DNA from: JACDAV01 sp036556145
GTDB taxonomy: Bacteria; Chloroflexota; Limnocylindria; Limnocylindrales; CSP1-4
Assembly: GCA_036556145.1 (NCBI GenBank)
Contig: DATBKB010000088.1
Coordinates: 1-16,588, forward strand
Direction: 5' to 3'
Length of the DNA stretch: 16,588 bases
Positions 1 to 7,299 of the stretch are shown here, piece by piece. The notes beneath the pieces are model-generated. The model saw only the letters and a list, made by a program, of their open reading frames with translations. It did no database searches and had not been told where the DNA came from. Each line of letters starts with the position of its first letter. Within the stretch, counting starts at the first letter, position 1. The position numbers were made by a program, and so were the translations under genes.

Positions 1-932
1 AGCAGTCGATGAGCGAACGCGTGGTCGGCGAGCGCGCGATCCGGGTCGACGCTGCCGGCGACGATCTCGGCCATGACGTCGGCCTCGATGACGTCGACGC
101 GCTCGAGTGCGGCAACGAGCGACTGCTCGGGGGCGGCGAGCGCCGGCGCGGCGGTCGCGAGCCGGACGTAGCCGCGCCGCCCCGCCCCGATCTCGTCGAG
201 GACGTGCCGCAGCTCACCGATGCCGCGCTGGCTGCCGATCGGCGGCGAGCCGACGGTCCGTGGGCCGGCGGCGGGTGTCTCGCTCCCCCATCGCTCCGGG
301 TCGATCCATGGCCACGCGGTCGCCTCCTGGCCGGCGTCCGCGAGGCGGGTCGCGAGCTCCCGGCCGACCGGCACCTCGACGCGCAGGAGGTCGATCCCGT
401 CGCCGACGCGGCCGACCGCCTCCTCGATGGCCCGGTCGGTGAGCGGTTCGGCGATCGTGGTGCCGATCCAGGGCCTCGGCGCGTCGCCGAGGACCGAGAG
501 CAGCTCTCGCCGGGCGATCCGGTTCGCGTCGATCCGCTCGAGCGCCTGGCCGGCGAGCCGCGTGATCTCCTGCTCCGCAACCGCGCGACGGTCCGGTTCG
601 CGGAGGAGCTCCGCCTCGAGCGCGAGGTCGATCGCCCCGGACGCGACGTCGAGCGCGCCCTGCTGCGCGGGAACGTCGTACTCGAGCAGCGCCATCGCGA
701 ACGGCAGCGCGACGCCGCCCGCCAGGCGCGCCGCATCGCCGCCGACGTACCGGTCGACGACCTCCCCCGCGAGCGGCCGGCCGGCCGCATCGATGCCGTG
801 GACGCCCAGGAGGCGCAGGATCGCCCGCTCCTGGCCGATCGTCGTCGACGCGCGGGCTCGCGCGCCCCACGAGCCGGCGAGGGTCTCGGCGAGGTGGGCG
901 AGGCGGTCGACGTTGCCCCACTCGGCGCTCAA
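1..932 (-). CDS. KamD-like (lysine 5,6-aminomutase alpha) protein, partial
   Basis: This open frame runs off the left edge; only the first 310 codons are present, whereas clostridial KamD is about 516 aa. I place the start at the TTG at 932 because GGGGAG lies 6 nt upstream and the only nearby ATG, in another frame, stops after five codons. Residues 30-48 contain TTIGQERAILRLLG..GID, which aligns with the TTVTVERAVCRLLGIDGVD block of clostridial KamD. Residues 155-310 follow the TIM-barrel order of that family (the block before GADVIAV, then the ERLDV-like segment ALERVDVIEADVM at 275-287). KamD/KamE is an adenosylcobalamin- and PLP-dependent enzyme that moves the terminal amino group of D-lysine or beta-lysine. 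The middle of the protein is strongly divergent, so the substrate may differ. It is the last visible gene of the operon, 51 nt after the M55 peptidase. Confidence 0.6.
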   Translation of the reverse strand, partial: MSAEWGNVDRLAHLAETLAGSWGARARASTTIGQERAILRLLGVHGIDAAGRPLAGEVVDRYVGGDAARLAGGVALPFAMALLEYDVPAQQGALDVASGAIDLALEAELLREPDRRAVAEQEITRLAGQALERIDANRIARRELLSVLGDAPRPWIGTTIAEPLTDRAIEEAVGRVGDGIDLLRVEVPVGRELATRLADAGQEATAWPWIDPERWGSETPAAGPRTVGSPPIGSQRGIGELRHVLDEIGAGRRGYVRLATAAPALAAPEQSLVAALERVDVIEADVMAEIVAGSVDPDRALADHAFAHRL

Positions 933-983
933 CGGACGCTCCCCATGGGATTGAGTATGAACGGCGGAATGGGCGCGGAGCGC

Positions 984-1832
984 TCAGCCGGGCGGCAGGT
1001 CGAGGAGCGCAACGAGCCGGATCCCGGCGAGGAACCCGCGGTACGCGGTGGGCGCGTCCGGGGCGACGATGCGGACGCCACGGTCGCCGAACCGCTCCGT
1101 GCCGGGAACGACGGCCGCGTGGTCGGCCTCGCCGCCATTTCGGTACTCGACCTCGAGCGTGACCGGCGTCTGGACGATCAGCGGCTCGAGCTCGCCGGAC
1201 TCCGCCCGCTTGACGGCCCGCTGCGCGCCGGCGCGCACGGCCTCACGCGCCCGGTCCGGATGGACCGACGCGGCCGCGCGCCGGCTGACGACGTGCTTGA
1301 CGACGACGGTCTCGGCCCACGGCAGCCAGTCCCGCGTCTCCTCGGCGAGCGCGTCGTCACCGGTCACGAGGCCGACCGGCACGCCCCACGCGCCGAGGAC
1401 CGCGGCGTTGATGCCGCTCTCGCCGATCGGCCGGCCGCCGAGCGTCGTCAGCGTCGGCGCGCTCGAGTACGTGTGGGCGATGACGCCCGTCGGGTGGCCC
1501 GCCCGGGTGTGGTAACCGACGAACAACGCGACGTCGAACGGGCCGCCACCCGCGGGCCCGCCCGCGCCCTGGACCATCGACCACGGCTTCTGGCCCTGGA
1601 TGAGGACGGCGCGAGGGTCGAGGTCGGCCGGTGTGAGGTTGAACATCAGGCCGTGGCTGTCGTTGACGACGACGTCCTTCGCGCCGCCCGCGAACGCGCC
1701 ATCGATGGCGGCGTTCGCCTCGCCGACCATCAGCCCGACGGCGGCCGGGTAGCCGCGGTCCGAGCGTTCCGTCGGCGCGGCATGGCCGATGCCGCCGATC
1801 CCCTCCATGTCGACGCTGACGTAGACCCTCAT
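984..1832 (-). CDS. M55 family D-aminopeptidase (DppA-like)
   Basis: The 282-aa protein aligns along its full length with Bacillus DppA, a zinc D-aminopeptidase that releases N-terminal D-amino acids such as D-Ala from short peptides. Metal ligands are visible in order: D8 and E10 (SVDMEG), H60 (NDSHG), H108 (GYHTR) and E138 (IGESG). H120 in GVIAH occupies the proposed catalytic position. A longer in-frame start exists at 1874, but the ATG at 1832 is preferred: it begins directly at the conserved MRVYVSVDMEG, has GAGGAG 6 nt upstream, and its ATGA overlaps the stop of the MoaD-MoaE gene. No signal peptide is seen, so it is probably cytoplasmic. The translationally coupled neighbours and the KamD-like gene downstream hint at D-amino-acid salvage, which is inference. 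Confidence 0.93.
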   Translation of the reverse strand: MRVYVSVDMEGIGGIGHAAPTERSDRGYPAAVGLMVGEANAAIDGAFAGGAKDVVVNDSHGLMFNLTPADLDPRAVLIQGQKPWSMVQGAGGPAGGGPFDVALFVGYHTRAGHPTGVIAHTYSSAPTLTTLGGRPIGESGINAAVLGAWGVPVGLVTGDDALAEETRDWLPWAETVVVKHVVSRRAAASVHPDRAREAVRAGAQRAVKRAESGELEPLIVQTPVTLEVEYRNGGEADHAAVVPGTERFGDRGVRIVAPDAPTAYRGFLAGIRLVALLDLPPG

Positions 1833-2617
1833 CCGCGCTCCTCGGGCCCGGTTCGTGCCGGCTCGCCGATCCATACGTGGCCGTCGGCGAAGCGCTCGGC
1901 CTTCCAGATCGGCGCGCGGGCCTTCGTCTCGTCGATCGCGTAGCGAGCCGCATCGAAGGCGGCGCCACGGTGCGGGGCGCAGGCGACGATCGCGACGCTC
2001 GCCTCGCCGAGCGGCACATCACCGGTTCGGTGGACGATCGCGACGCGGGTGACGCCACAGCGCTCGGCGATCTCGTCGGCGATCTGCTCGAGCACCCGGC
2101 GAACCATCGACTCGTGCGCCTCGTAGTCGAGGGCCTCGACCTCGCGGCCGGCGTGGCGGGCGGCCTCGGCCTCCTGGCCCGGCGCCGGCGTGCCGGGCGT
2201 CTCGCGCGTCCGGCCGAGGAAGCCGACGACGGCGCCGTCGGCCGGCGTGGCGAGCCGTTCGGCGAGCTCCTCGAGGATGTTGCGTGGGAACGGGTCGGCA
2301 CGAAGCTCGAGGATGCGAGCGCCCTGCGTATCCGCTCGCGCGCCGCCGCTCACCGGCGGGATAACCGCGAGCTCGTCCCCGTCCGACAGGCGCTCGGAGG
2401 CGTCGACGTACTCGCCGTTGCGGGCGAACCGGACGAACGCGCGACCCGGCGCGAGCGTGGGGTGGCGATCGACGAGCGCCCGCCACGCGTCGTCCGCGGT
2501 CGCGCCGTCCGCGAGGTCGAGTCCCACTTCGCGGGCGCCGGCGAGCTCCCGCTGGACCGCGAACAGGCGGACGCCGACTCGCACGATCGTTCCCGCTGCT
2601 GTCGTCGGGCCCGTCAC
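1829..2617 (-). CDS. MoaD-MoaE fusion, molybdopterin synthase
   Basis: A 262-aa fusion of the two subunits of molybdopterin synthase, the enzyme that converts cyclic pyranopterin monophosphate to molybdopterin. Residues 12-92 are a MoaD ubiquitin-like fold ending in PPVSGG (G91-G92), the di-glycine that is thiocarboxylated in free MoaD. Residues about 103-255 are MoaE, with FLGRTR (132-137), HRTGDVPLGE (196-205) and the active-site lysines K232 and K239 in KARAPIWKAE. A charged loop at about 138-158 is longer than in E. coli MoaE. The start is the GTG at 2617, overlapping the methyltransferase stop as GTGA. A second GTG at 2584 begins right at the MoaD domain with a weak GGGA upstream and is possible. 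In mycobacterial MoaX a comparable fusion is reported to be cleaved after the di-glycine; whether that happens here is unknown. No other molybdenum-cofactor gene is in the window. Confidence 0.92.
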   Translation of the reverse strand: MTGPTTAAGTIVRVGVRLFAVQRELAGAREVGLDLADGATADDAWRALVDRHPTLAPGRAFVRFARNGEYVDASERLSDGDELAVIPPVSGGARADTQGARILELRADPFPRNILEELAERLATPADGAVVGFLGRTRETPGTPAPGQEAEAARHAGREVEALDYEAHESMVRRVLEQIADEIAERCGVTRVAIVHRTGDVPLGEASVAIVACAPHRGAAFDAARYAIDETKARAPIWKAERFADGHVWIGEPARTGPEERG

Positions 2618-3288
2618 CCGCGGTAGCCGGCGACGAGCAGCCCGTCGCCGACCGGCAGGATCGAGGTGACGAAGCGGCGGTCGCGGAGCATCCGCCGGTT
2701 GAACGAGCGCAGCGCCTCGGTGCCGTCATCGTCGCTCGACGGCCGCTCCCCGGAGACACGGCCGCTCCACAGCACGTTGTCGGCGACGAGGAGGGCGCCC
2801 GGCACGAGCCGCGGCACGATCGCGTCGACGTAGCGCTCGTATTCCTCCTTCAGGGCATCGACGAACGCGAGGTCGAACGGGCCGCGAAGCGCCGGGTCGT
2901 CGGCCGCGAACGCGTCGAGCGCGGGCTTGTTCACGACGCTGATCCGGCCGTCCGCGACCCCGGCCTCGCGCCACCAGGCGCGGGCACGCTCCGTCCTCTC
3001 CCGGTCGGGGTCGATCGTCACGATCGTCCCGTCCGCCGGTTGCGCGAGCGCCATCCACAGCGTCGAGAACCCGTAGGCGGTCCCGACCTCGACGATCCGG
3101 CGGCGGCCCACGGCGAGCGAGGCGAGCACCCGACCGCTCGGGCGGTGGAGGATCGGGATGCGGCCCTGCCCGGTGCCCGCCGCCTCCTCGATCGCGAGGA
3201 ACACGCGGTCGAGCGTCGGTGACTCCGACTCGATCCAGTCGAGGTCGGTCGACGTCGGGATCCACTTCGTCTCGGTCTTCGTGGCCAT
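2614..3288 (-). CDS. SAM-dependent O-methyltransferase, COMT/caffeoyl-CoA family
   Basis: The 224-aa protein is the usual size for Methyltransf_3 enzymes, which transfer a methyl group from S-adenosylmethionine to a catechol-type hydroxyl using a divalent metal. SAM motif I is VEVGTAYGFS (66-75), and the acidic residue that binds the SAM ribose is D93 in TIDPD. The metal-binding set is visible as D144 (FVDALK), D170 and N171 (VADNVLWSG), with K147 nearby. The C-terminal GDGLLVAGYRG is the typical last strand. The ATG at 3288 has a strong GGAGGAG 3-5 nt upstream and follows the membrane-protein stop by 12 nt. Its natural acceptor cannot be read from the sequence. The operon context with a MoaD-MoaE fusion and a D-aminopeptidase does not suggest a specific pathway. 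Confidence 0.92.
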   Translation of the reverse strand: MATKTETKWIPTSTDLDWIESESPTLDRVFLAIEEAAGTGQGRIPILHRPSGRVLASLAVGRRRIVEVGTAYGFSTLWMALAQPADGTIVTIDPDRERTERARAWWREAGVADGRISVVNKPALDAFAADDPALRGPFDLAFVDALKEEYERYVDAIVPRLVPGALLVADNVLWSGRVSGERPSSDDDGTEALRSFNRRMLRDRRFVTSILPVGDGLLVAGYRG

Positions 3289-3300
3289 CTCTCCTCCGTG

Positions 3301-4137
3301 TCAGACGAGCAATCCTGCCCCGAAATAGAGGCCGGCGGCGAGGATCGTGCCGGCCGCCACGGTGCCGACGTTGATGTAGAGCAGCCCCGTCGCCGATTCC
3401 ATCGACCGCGTCCGCGCCGTCTGGATGGCCGCCCACGAGACGACGAGCGGGAACAGCAGCCCGACGATGAGCCGCAGCCAGACGAACAGCGCCCACGGCC
3501 CGCCGAGTGCCGCGAACGCCGGCTGGCCGGCCGGGCCGGCACCCGTGGCCACCCAGACGAGGAACAGCACGACCTGGACCGCGATGACGGCCGTCAGGAG
3601 CCGAGCGAAGAGGATCAGCGGCCGCTCGCTGAGTCGCGGCGTCACGAGATACCAGTGCCCGAGGATCATCGCCGCGAACACCCCGCCGGTGGCGGCCGCC
3701 AGCACCGCGAGCTGGACGAGCAGCGGCACTGCGCCGATCACGCCCCCGCCCCAGCCGAGGGCGCCGAAGACGAGCACCGCGACGGCCGCGGCGAGCCCCG
3801 CGACGCCGACGGCGGTCGGCTTCCGGCCGCGGGCCACGGCCACGACGAACGCGGCCGCGAGGACGCAGAAGGCGGCGAGGGCCAGGCGGCGCGGCTCGGT
3901 CCAGGCGGAATCCGTGGCGACGGGCGAGTCGGCGAGCGCGGCCGGCAGGGCGCCGTCCGAGACGAGCGCCAGGATCCCGGCGAGCACCGCGCAGAAGCCG
4001 GTGAAGGTGAGGAACCCGCGGGTCGCGTCCGTTCGCTCGCGGGCGAGGACGACCGCCGCGAACGCCCCGATCGCCAGACCGGTCAGCACCGTCCAGTTGA
4101 TGAACGCGAGGTTGCTGGCGATCCGCTCGGCGGGCAC
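3301..4137 (-). CDS. Polytopic membrane protein of unknown function, about 8 TM
   Basis: I do not recognise this 278-aa protein as a named family. Hydrophobic segments lie at roughly 10-32, 42-62, 84-102, 109-128, 136-160, 175-198, 215-238 and 250-276. The most distinctive sequence is GHWYLVTPRLSERPL at 160-174, between segments 5 and 6. Its combination of His, Trp and Tyr at a membrane boundary is the best candidate for a functional site. The start is the GTG at 4137. No Shine-Dalgarno sequence precedes it, but a TACACT box lies 6 nt upstream, which would fit a leaderless transcript. It is the promoter-proximal gene of the operon, so its expression is tied to the methyltransferase, MoaD-MoaE and D-aminopeptidase genes. 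A role in transport or respiratory electron transfer would be a guess. Confidence 0.8.
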   Translation of the reverse strand: MPAERIASNLAFINWTVLTGLAIGAFAAVVLARERTDATRGFLTFTGFCAVLAGILALVSDGALPAALADSPVATDSAWTEPRRLALAAFCVLAAAFVVAVARGRKPTAVGVAGLAAAVAVLVFGALGWGGGVIGAVPLLVQLAVLAAATGGVFAAMILGHWYLVTPRLSERPLILFARLLTAVIAVQVVLFLVWVATGAGPAGQPAFAALGGPWALFVWLRLIVGLLFPLVVSWAAIQTARTRSMESATGLLYINVGTVAAGTILAAGLYFGAGLLV

Positions 4138-4143
4138 GGCGGG

Positions 4144-4149
4144 AGTGTA
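4144..4149 (-). promoter_or_regulatory. Candidate -10 box of the five-gene operon
   Basis: On the minus strand the hexamer TACACT sits 6 nt before the GTG start at 4137 and fits the TAnnnT form of a bacterial -10 element. With this spacing the transcript would begin at or next to the start codon. There is no clear TTGACA-like -35 and no Shine-Dalgarno sequence. The 86-bp divergent gap 4138-4223 must also hold the plus-strand promoter, for which TACGAT at 4188-4193 is a weak candidate. Confidence 0.35.
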
Positions 4150-4223
4150 GCCCTGGGCCTGCGCGGGGTCGTTTCGCGGGACGGCGGTACGATTCGGCCG
4201 AGGACGCCCAGTGGAGGACGCGG

Positions 4224-4952
4224 ATGGCGCTCGATCGCGAGACGAAGATCACCTGGTACGGCCACGCCTGCGTCGAGATCACGACGCCGGGCGGCAAGAC
4301 CGTCCTCATTGACCCCTGGTTCGGGAACCCGAAGAGCCCGCGCAAGCCCGAGGCGGTCGACAAGTGCGACCTCATGATCGTGACCCACGGCCACAGCGAC
4401 CACTTCGGCGACGCGCTCGCGATCGCCAGCCGGACGCGGCCGGCCTGGCCGGCGATCCACGAGCTGTCGCTGTGGCTCGGGCGGAACTACGCCCACAAGG
4501 ACTCGGTTATCGGGATGAACAAGGGCGGCACCGTCGAGGCGGCCGGGATCAAGGTGACGATGACGCCGGCTGAGCACTCGGCGGGCGACATCTACGGCAC
4601 GGCCGAGACGCCGGTCTACCTCGGCGCGCCGGTCGGCGTGGTGCTCGAGCTCGAGAATGGCTACCGCGTCTACCACGCCGGCGACACGGCGGTGTTCGGC
4701 GACATGCGGCTGATCGGCGAGCTGTGGAAGCCGCAGCTGGCGATGCTGCCCATCGGCGGCCACTTCACGATGGGCCCGCGCGAGGCGGCGATGGCCGCGG
4801 AGTGGCTGGGCGTCACCGACGTCCTGCCGATCCACTACGGGACGTTCCCGCTCCTCGCCGGCACGCCCGACCAGCTCAGGGCGGACCTCGCTGCGCGCGG
4901 CAGGAAGGACATCGCCGTCCACGCGATCGAGCCGGGCGGCCGGCTCGGCTAG
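4224..4952 (+). CDS. UPF0173-type metal-dependent hydrolase, metallo-beta-lactamase fold
   Basis: The 242-aa protein matches the YtkL/UPF0173 group of metallo-beta-lactamase-fold hydrolases from end to end. It opens with KITWYGHACVEI (8-19). The full two-metal ligand set is visible: H55, H57, D59 and H60 in THGHSDHFGD, H118 in AEHS, D154 in HAGDTAVFGD and H204 in PIHYGTFP. The family motif PIGGHFTMGP is at 176-185. No signal peptide is present, so it is probably cytoplasmic. The ATG at 4224 has GGAGG 6-7 nt upstream. The physiological substrate of this family is not established. It is transcribed divergently from the five-gene operon and convergently with the XRE regulator, so it appears to be monocistronic. 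Confidence 0.94.
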   Translation: MALDRETKITWYGHACVEITTPGGKTVLIDPWFGNPKSPRKPEAVDKCDLMIVTHGHSDHFGDALAIASRTRPAWPAIHELSLWLGRNYAHKDSVIGMNKGGTVEAAGIKVTMTPAEHSAGDIYGTAETPVYLGAPVGVVLELENGYRVYHAGDTAVFGDMRLIGELWKPQLAMLPIGGHFTMGPREAAMAAEWLGVTDVLPIHYGTFPLLAGTPDQLRADLAARGRKDIAVHAIEPGGRLG

Positions 4953-5056
4953 CGGGTGGGCCGGGGGGCTGAAGTTGCGGACTGCCGCGCTGCGTAACGC
5001 TACGGGGAGTTGACTTAGCCGAAAAGGGAGCTCGGCGCAGACGCGAAGTCGCGGAG
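4953..5056. other. Convergent intergenic gap with short inverted repeats
   Basis: This 104-bp gap lies between two converging genes. It holds GCCGA/TCGGC (5018-5022 and 5032-5036, 9-nt loop) and CGCGA-AG-TCGCG (5042-5053). Either could be a weak factor-independent or bidirectional terminator, but neither is followed by a T-run. Part of it, TTGACTTAGCCGAAAAG, is less GC-rich than its surroundings. I see no gene in it. Confidence 0.3.
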
Positions 5057-5446
5057 CTAGCTCGGGCGGGCTCGGCGGTCGCGGTCCTCGTCCGGCTCGG
5101 GCGTCCGGCGGGCCGTCAGGTAGACCTCCATGACGTTGCGGACGTCGTCATCGTCGAGCAGGTCGTCGCCGCGGAGGGCCCGCTCGACGTCGCGGACCGG
5201 GTCGAGGCTCTCCGGGGTCAGTGCCCCGAAGAAGCGGGTCGCGCTGTACTCGTCCGCGTTCTCGCGGACGACCTTTGCCAGGCGGACCGCGGTCCGGAGC
5301 GTCGGACGGCGCTCGCCGCGGACGATGCGCGAGACGGTGGAGACATTGACGCCTGACCGATGCGCGAGCTGGCGCAGGGACATCCGGCGCGCCCGCAGCT
5401 GGATCGTCAGCCAGTCCCGGAACTGGACCTCGTTACCCTCGTTCAT
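5057..5446 (-). CDS. XRE/Cro-CI family HTH transcriptional regulator
   Basis: A 129-aa protein with one helix-turn-helix domain at about residues 10-60: the stretch RRMSLRQLAHRSGVNVSTVS followed by RIVRGERRPTLRTAVRLAKV is a classic XRE domain. The recognition helix is near NVSTVSRIVRG. The rest (about 65-129) is a short acidic region with DDLLDDDD at about 94-101 and a charged tail, and has no domain I recognise. An upstream in-frame GTG at 5461 would add five residues; I prefer the ATG at 5446, although neither has a clear Shine-Dalgarno sequence. A short palindrome, GCCAC-A-GTGGC (5448-5458), abuts the start and could be an autoregulatory operator. It lies 130 nt downstream of the acetolactate synthase gene on the same strand, so read-through transcription is possible. 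Confidence 0.88.
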   Translation of the reverse strand: MNEGNEVQFRDWLTIQLRARRMSLRQLAHRSGVNVSTVSRIVRGERRPTLRTAVRLAKVVRENADEYSATRFFGALTPESLDPVRDVERALRGDDLLDDDDVRNVMEVYLTARRTPEPDEDRDRRARPS

Positions 5447-5528
5447 CGCCACAGTGGCCACAGCGTTGCCCGCGCGCCGTTGCAGCCTGACGACGCGAGT
5501 CGCGGGCGGGGTTGCGGGGATGTGTCGG

Positions 5529-5564
5529 GGACCTAACGGCTGGGCGCCGATAGCCCAAAGGTCC
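5529..5564 (-). terminator. Two-step hairpin after the acetolactate synthase gene
   Basis: The outer arms GGACCT and AGGTCC pair perfectly (6 bp). Inside them TGGGC (5541-5545) pairs with GCCCA (5553-5557), with a 6-nt versus 1-nt asymmetric bulge between the stems. It starts 13 nt after the stop at 5577 and precedes the XRE gene. It lacks a T-run, so it may be a rho-assisted terminator, a processing site or an operator. Confidence 0.4.
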
Positions 5565-5576
5565 AGGCCCAGGCTG

Positions 5577-7292
5577 TCAGCCGTCGGTCGCGGTCAGCTC
5601 GCCGAGGTGCTCGGTGAGGCGCAGGTTCTCGCGGTAGTCGATCGGGATGTCGACGACCGAGGAACCGTCGTGGTCGAGCGCCCGTCGGAGGACGCCGGCC
5701 AGCTCGCCCGCCCGCTCCACCCGGAAGCCGGCGAGGCCGAAGGAGCGCGCGTAGTCGACGAAGTCCGGGTTGCCGAACTCGACCGCGAACGGCCGGCCGA
5801 ACTCGTTGCGCTGCTTCCAGTCGATGAGTCCGTAGCCGTCGTCCCGCCAGATGACGACCGTGACGTTCGCCCCGATCCGCTTCGCGGTTTCGAGCTCCTG
5901 GCTGTTCATGAGGAAGCCGCCGTCGCCGCACAACGCCACGACCTTCCGATCGGGGTGGACGAGCTTGGCCGCGATCGCCCCGGGCAGCGCGATGCCCATC
6001 GCCGCGAAGCCGTTCGAGATGATCACGGTGTTCGGCTCGTACGCCTGGAAGAGCCGGGCGACCCAGACCTTGTGGGCGCCGACGTCCGAGACCACGATGT
6101 CGCCGGGCTCGAGCGCCCGACGGAGCTCCGCGATCGCCCGCTGCGGCGCGACGAGCGGGCCGTCGTCCACGTCGTGGGCGGCGAGCTCCTCGAGCAACCG
6201 CGTCCGCAGATCGGCGTGGACGAGGATCTCCTTCGACCGGTGACGGGCGTCCGCGTCGCGCCCGCCCACGCCGAGCGGGAGGAGCGCCTCGAGCAGCCGC
6301 TCGAGCGTCCCGTCGATGTCGCCGACGAGCTCGACTTCGGGTCGGTACGCGGCATCGACCTCGGCCGGCTGGGTGTCGACGTGGACGATCCGCTTGCGGC
6401 CGTCCGGGTTCCATCGCGATGGCCCGTACTCGACGAGGTCGTAGCCGACCGACACGACGAGATCCGCCCGATCGAAGCCCGAGAGCACGTGATCGCGCGC
6501 CTGCAGGCCGACCGCCATGAGCGACAGATGGCTGTGATCGTCCATCGCGCCCTTGCCCATGAACGTCACGGCGACCGGCAGGTGGAGGCCGCGGGCCAGC
6601 GCTCGGAGCTGCTGGGCGGCACGGCGGCGGATGACCCCGTTCCCCGCCAGCACGATCGGTCGTTCCGAGCCCGCGATGAGTCGCGCGGCGTGCTCGATCG
6701 CCTCGTCGGTCGGCTCGGGGAAGTAGGCCTTCGTCGGCGCGAGCGGGCGGAGCGCCGGCTCTGCCGGGAGCGCCATTGCCGCCACGTTCTCGGGCAGCTC
6801 GACGTGCGTCGGCCCGGGCTTCTCGAGCTCGGCGACCCGGAAGGCCTTCGCGACGATCTCGGGGATCGCGTCGACCCGGCCGATCCGCGTATTCCATTTC
6901 GTCACCGGCTCGAGCATCCGGACGACGTCGACGACCTGGTGCGCTTCCTTGTGGAGCTTGTCGAGGCTGGCCTGGCCCGTGAGCGCGACCATCGGCGCGC
7001 GGTCGAGGAATGCGTCGGCGACGCCCGTGACGAGGTTCGTGGCGCCGGGCCCGAGCGTCCCCATCGCGACGGCGGCGCGACCCGTCAGGCGGCCGTAGAC
7101 GTCGGCCATGAACGCCGCACCCTGCTCGTGACGGGTCGTGATGTGGCGGATTCGCCCGCTCCGGCTCAGCGCATCGAGCACGTCCATCGTCTCCTCGCCG
7201 GGCACGGAGAAAACGTACTCGCAGCCTTCGGCCTCGAGGCATTCGACGAGGAGGTCGGCGGCGCTTCGCGGCCGTGCCTTTGGAGCGGGCAT
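5577..7292 (-). CDS. ThDP-dependent acetolactate synthase-like enzyme (AlsS/IlvB family)
   Basis: The 571-aa protein has the full three-domain layout of acetolactate synthase, which joins two pyruvates into 2-acetolactate with ThDP and Mg2+. The catalytic glutamate is E56 in TTRHEQGAAFMAD. The central cofactor-fold domain spans about 190-350. The ThDP-binding domain has SDVGAHKVWVARLF (402-415), ISNGFAAMGIALPGAI (425-440) and GDG at 456-458. This region and the tail DIPIDYRENLRL (548-559) resemble catabolic AlsS more than anabolic IlvB. Where AlsS has W-N-D, this protein has W482-R483-D484: the metal-binding Asp is kept but Asn is replaced by Arg. No regulatory subunit gene lies beside it, which also favours the catabolic type, though other ThDP reactions cannot be excluded. 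The start is the ATG at 7292, with a TAGACT box 7 nt upstream. Confidence 0.88.
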   Translation of the reverse strand: MPAPKARPRSAADLLVECLEAEGCEYVFSVPGEETMDVLDALSRSGRIRHITTRHEQGAAFMADVYGRLTGRAAVAMGTLGPGATNLVTGVADAFLDRAPMVALTGQASLDKLHKEAHQVVDVVRMLEPVTKWNTRIGRVDAIPEIVAKAFRVAELEKPGPTHVELPENVAAMALPAEPALRPLAPTKAYFPEPTDEAIEHAARLIAGSERPIVLAGNGVIRRRAAQQLRALARGLHLPVAVTFMGKGAMDDHSHLSLMAVGLQARDHVLSGFDRADLVVSVGYDLVEYGPSRWNPDGRKRIVHVDTQPAEVDAAYRPEVELVGDIDGTLERLLEALLPLGVGGRDADARHRSKEILVHADLRTRLLEELAAHDVDDGPLVAPQRAIAELRRALEPGDIVVSDVGAHKVWVARLFQAYEPNTVIISNGFAAMGIALPGAIAAKLVHPDRKVVALCGDGGFLMNSQELETAKRIGANVTVVIWRDDGYGLIDWKQRNEFGRPFAVEFGNPDFVDYARSFGLAGFRVERAGELAGVLRRALDHDGSSVVDIPIDYRENLRLTEHLGELTATDG

Positions 7293-7299
7293 GACCCGG

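Noticed and set aside
9..1943. Long plus-strand open frame opposite the aminomutase, D-aminopeptidase and MoaD-MoaE genes
   Set aside because: The translation is rich in Arg, Asp, Glu, Leu and Gly with no motif, and it is antisense to three recognised genes. Such frames are expected when third positions are G or C.
5054..5063. GAGCTAGCTC palindrome at the end of the XRE gene
   Set aside because: It includes the stop codon and is probably a chance palindrome; it has no second copy in the window.
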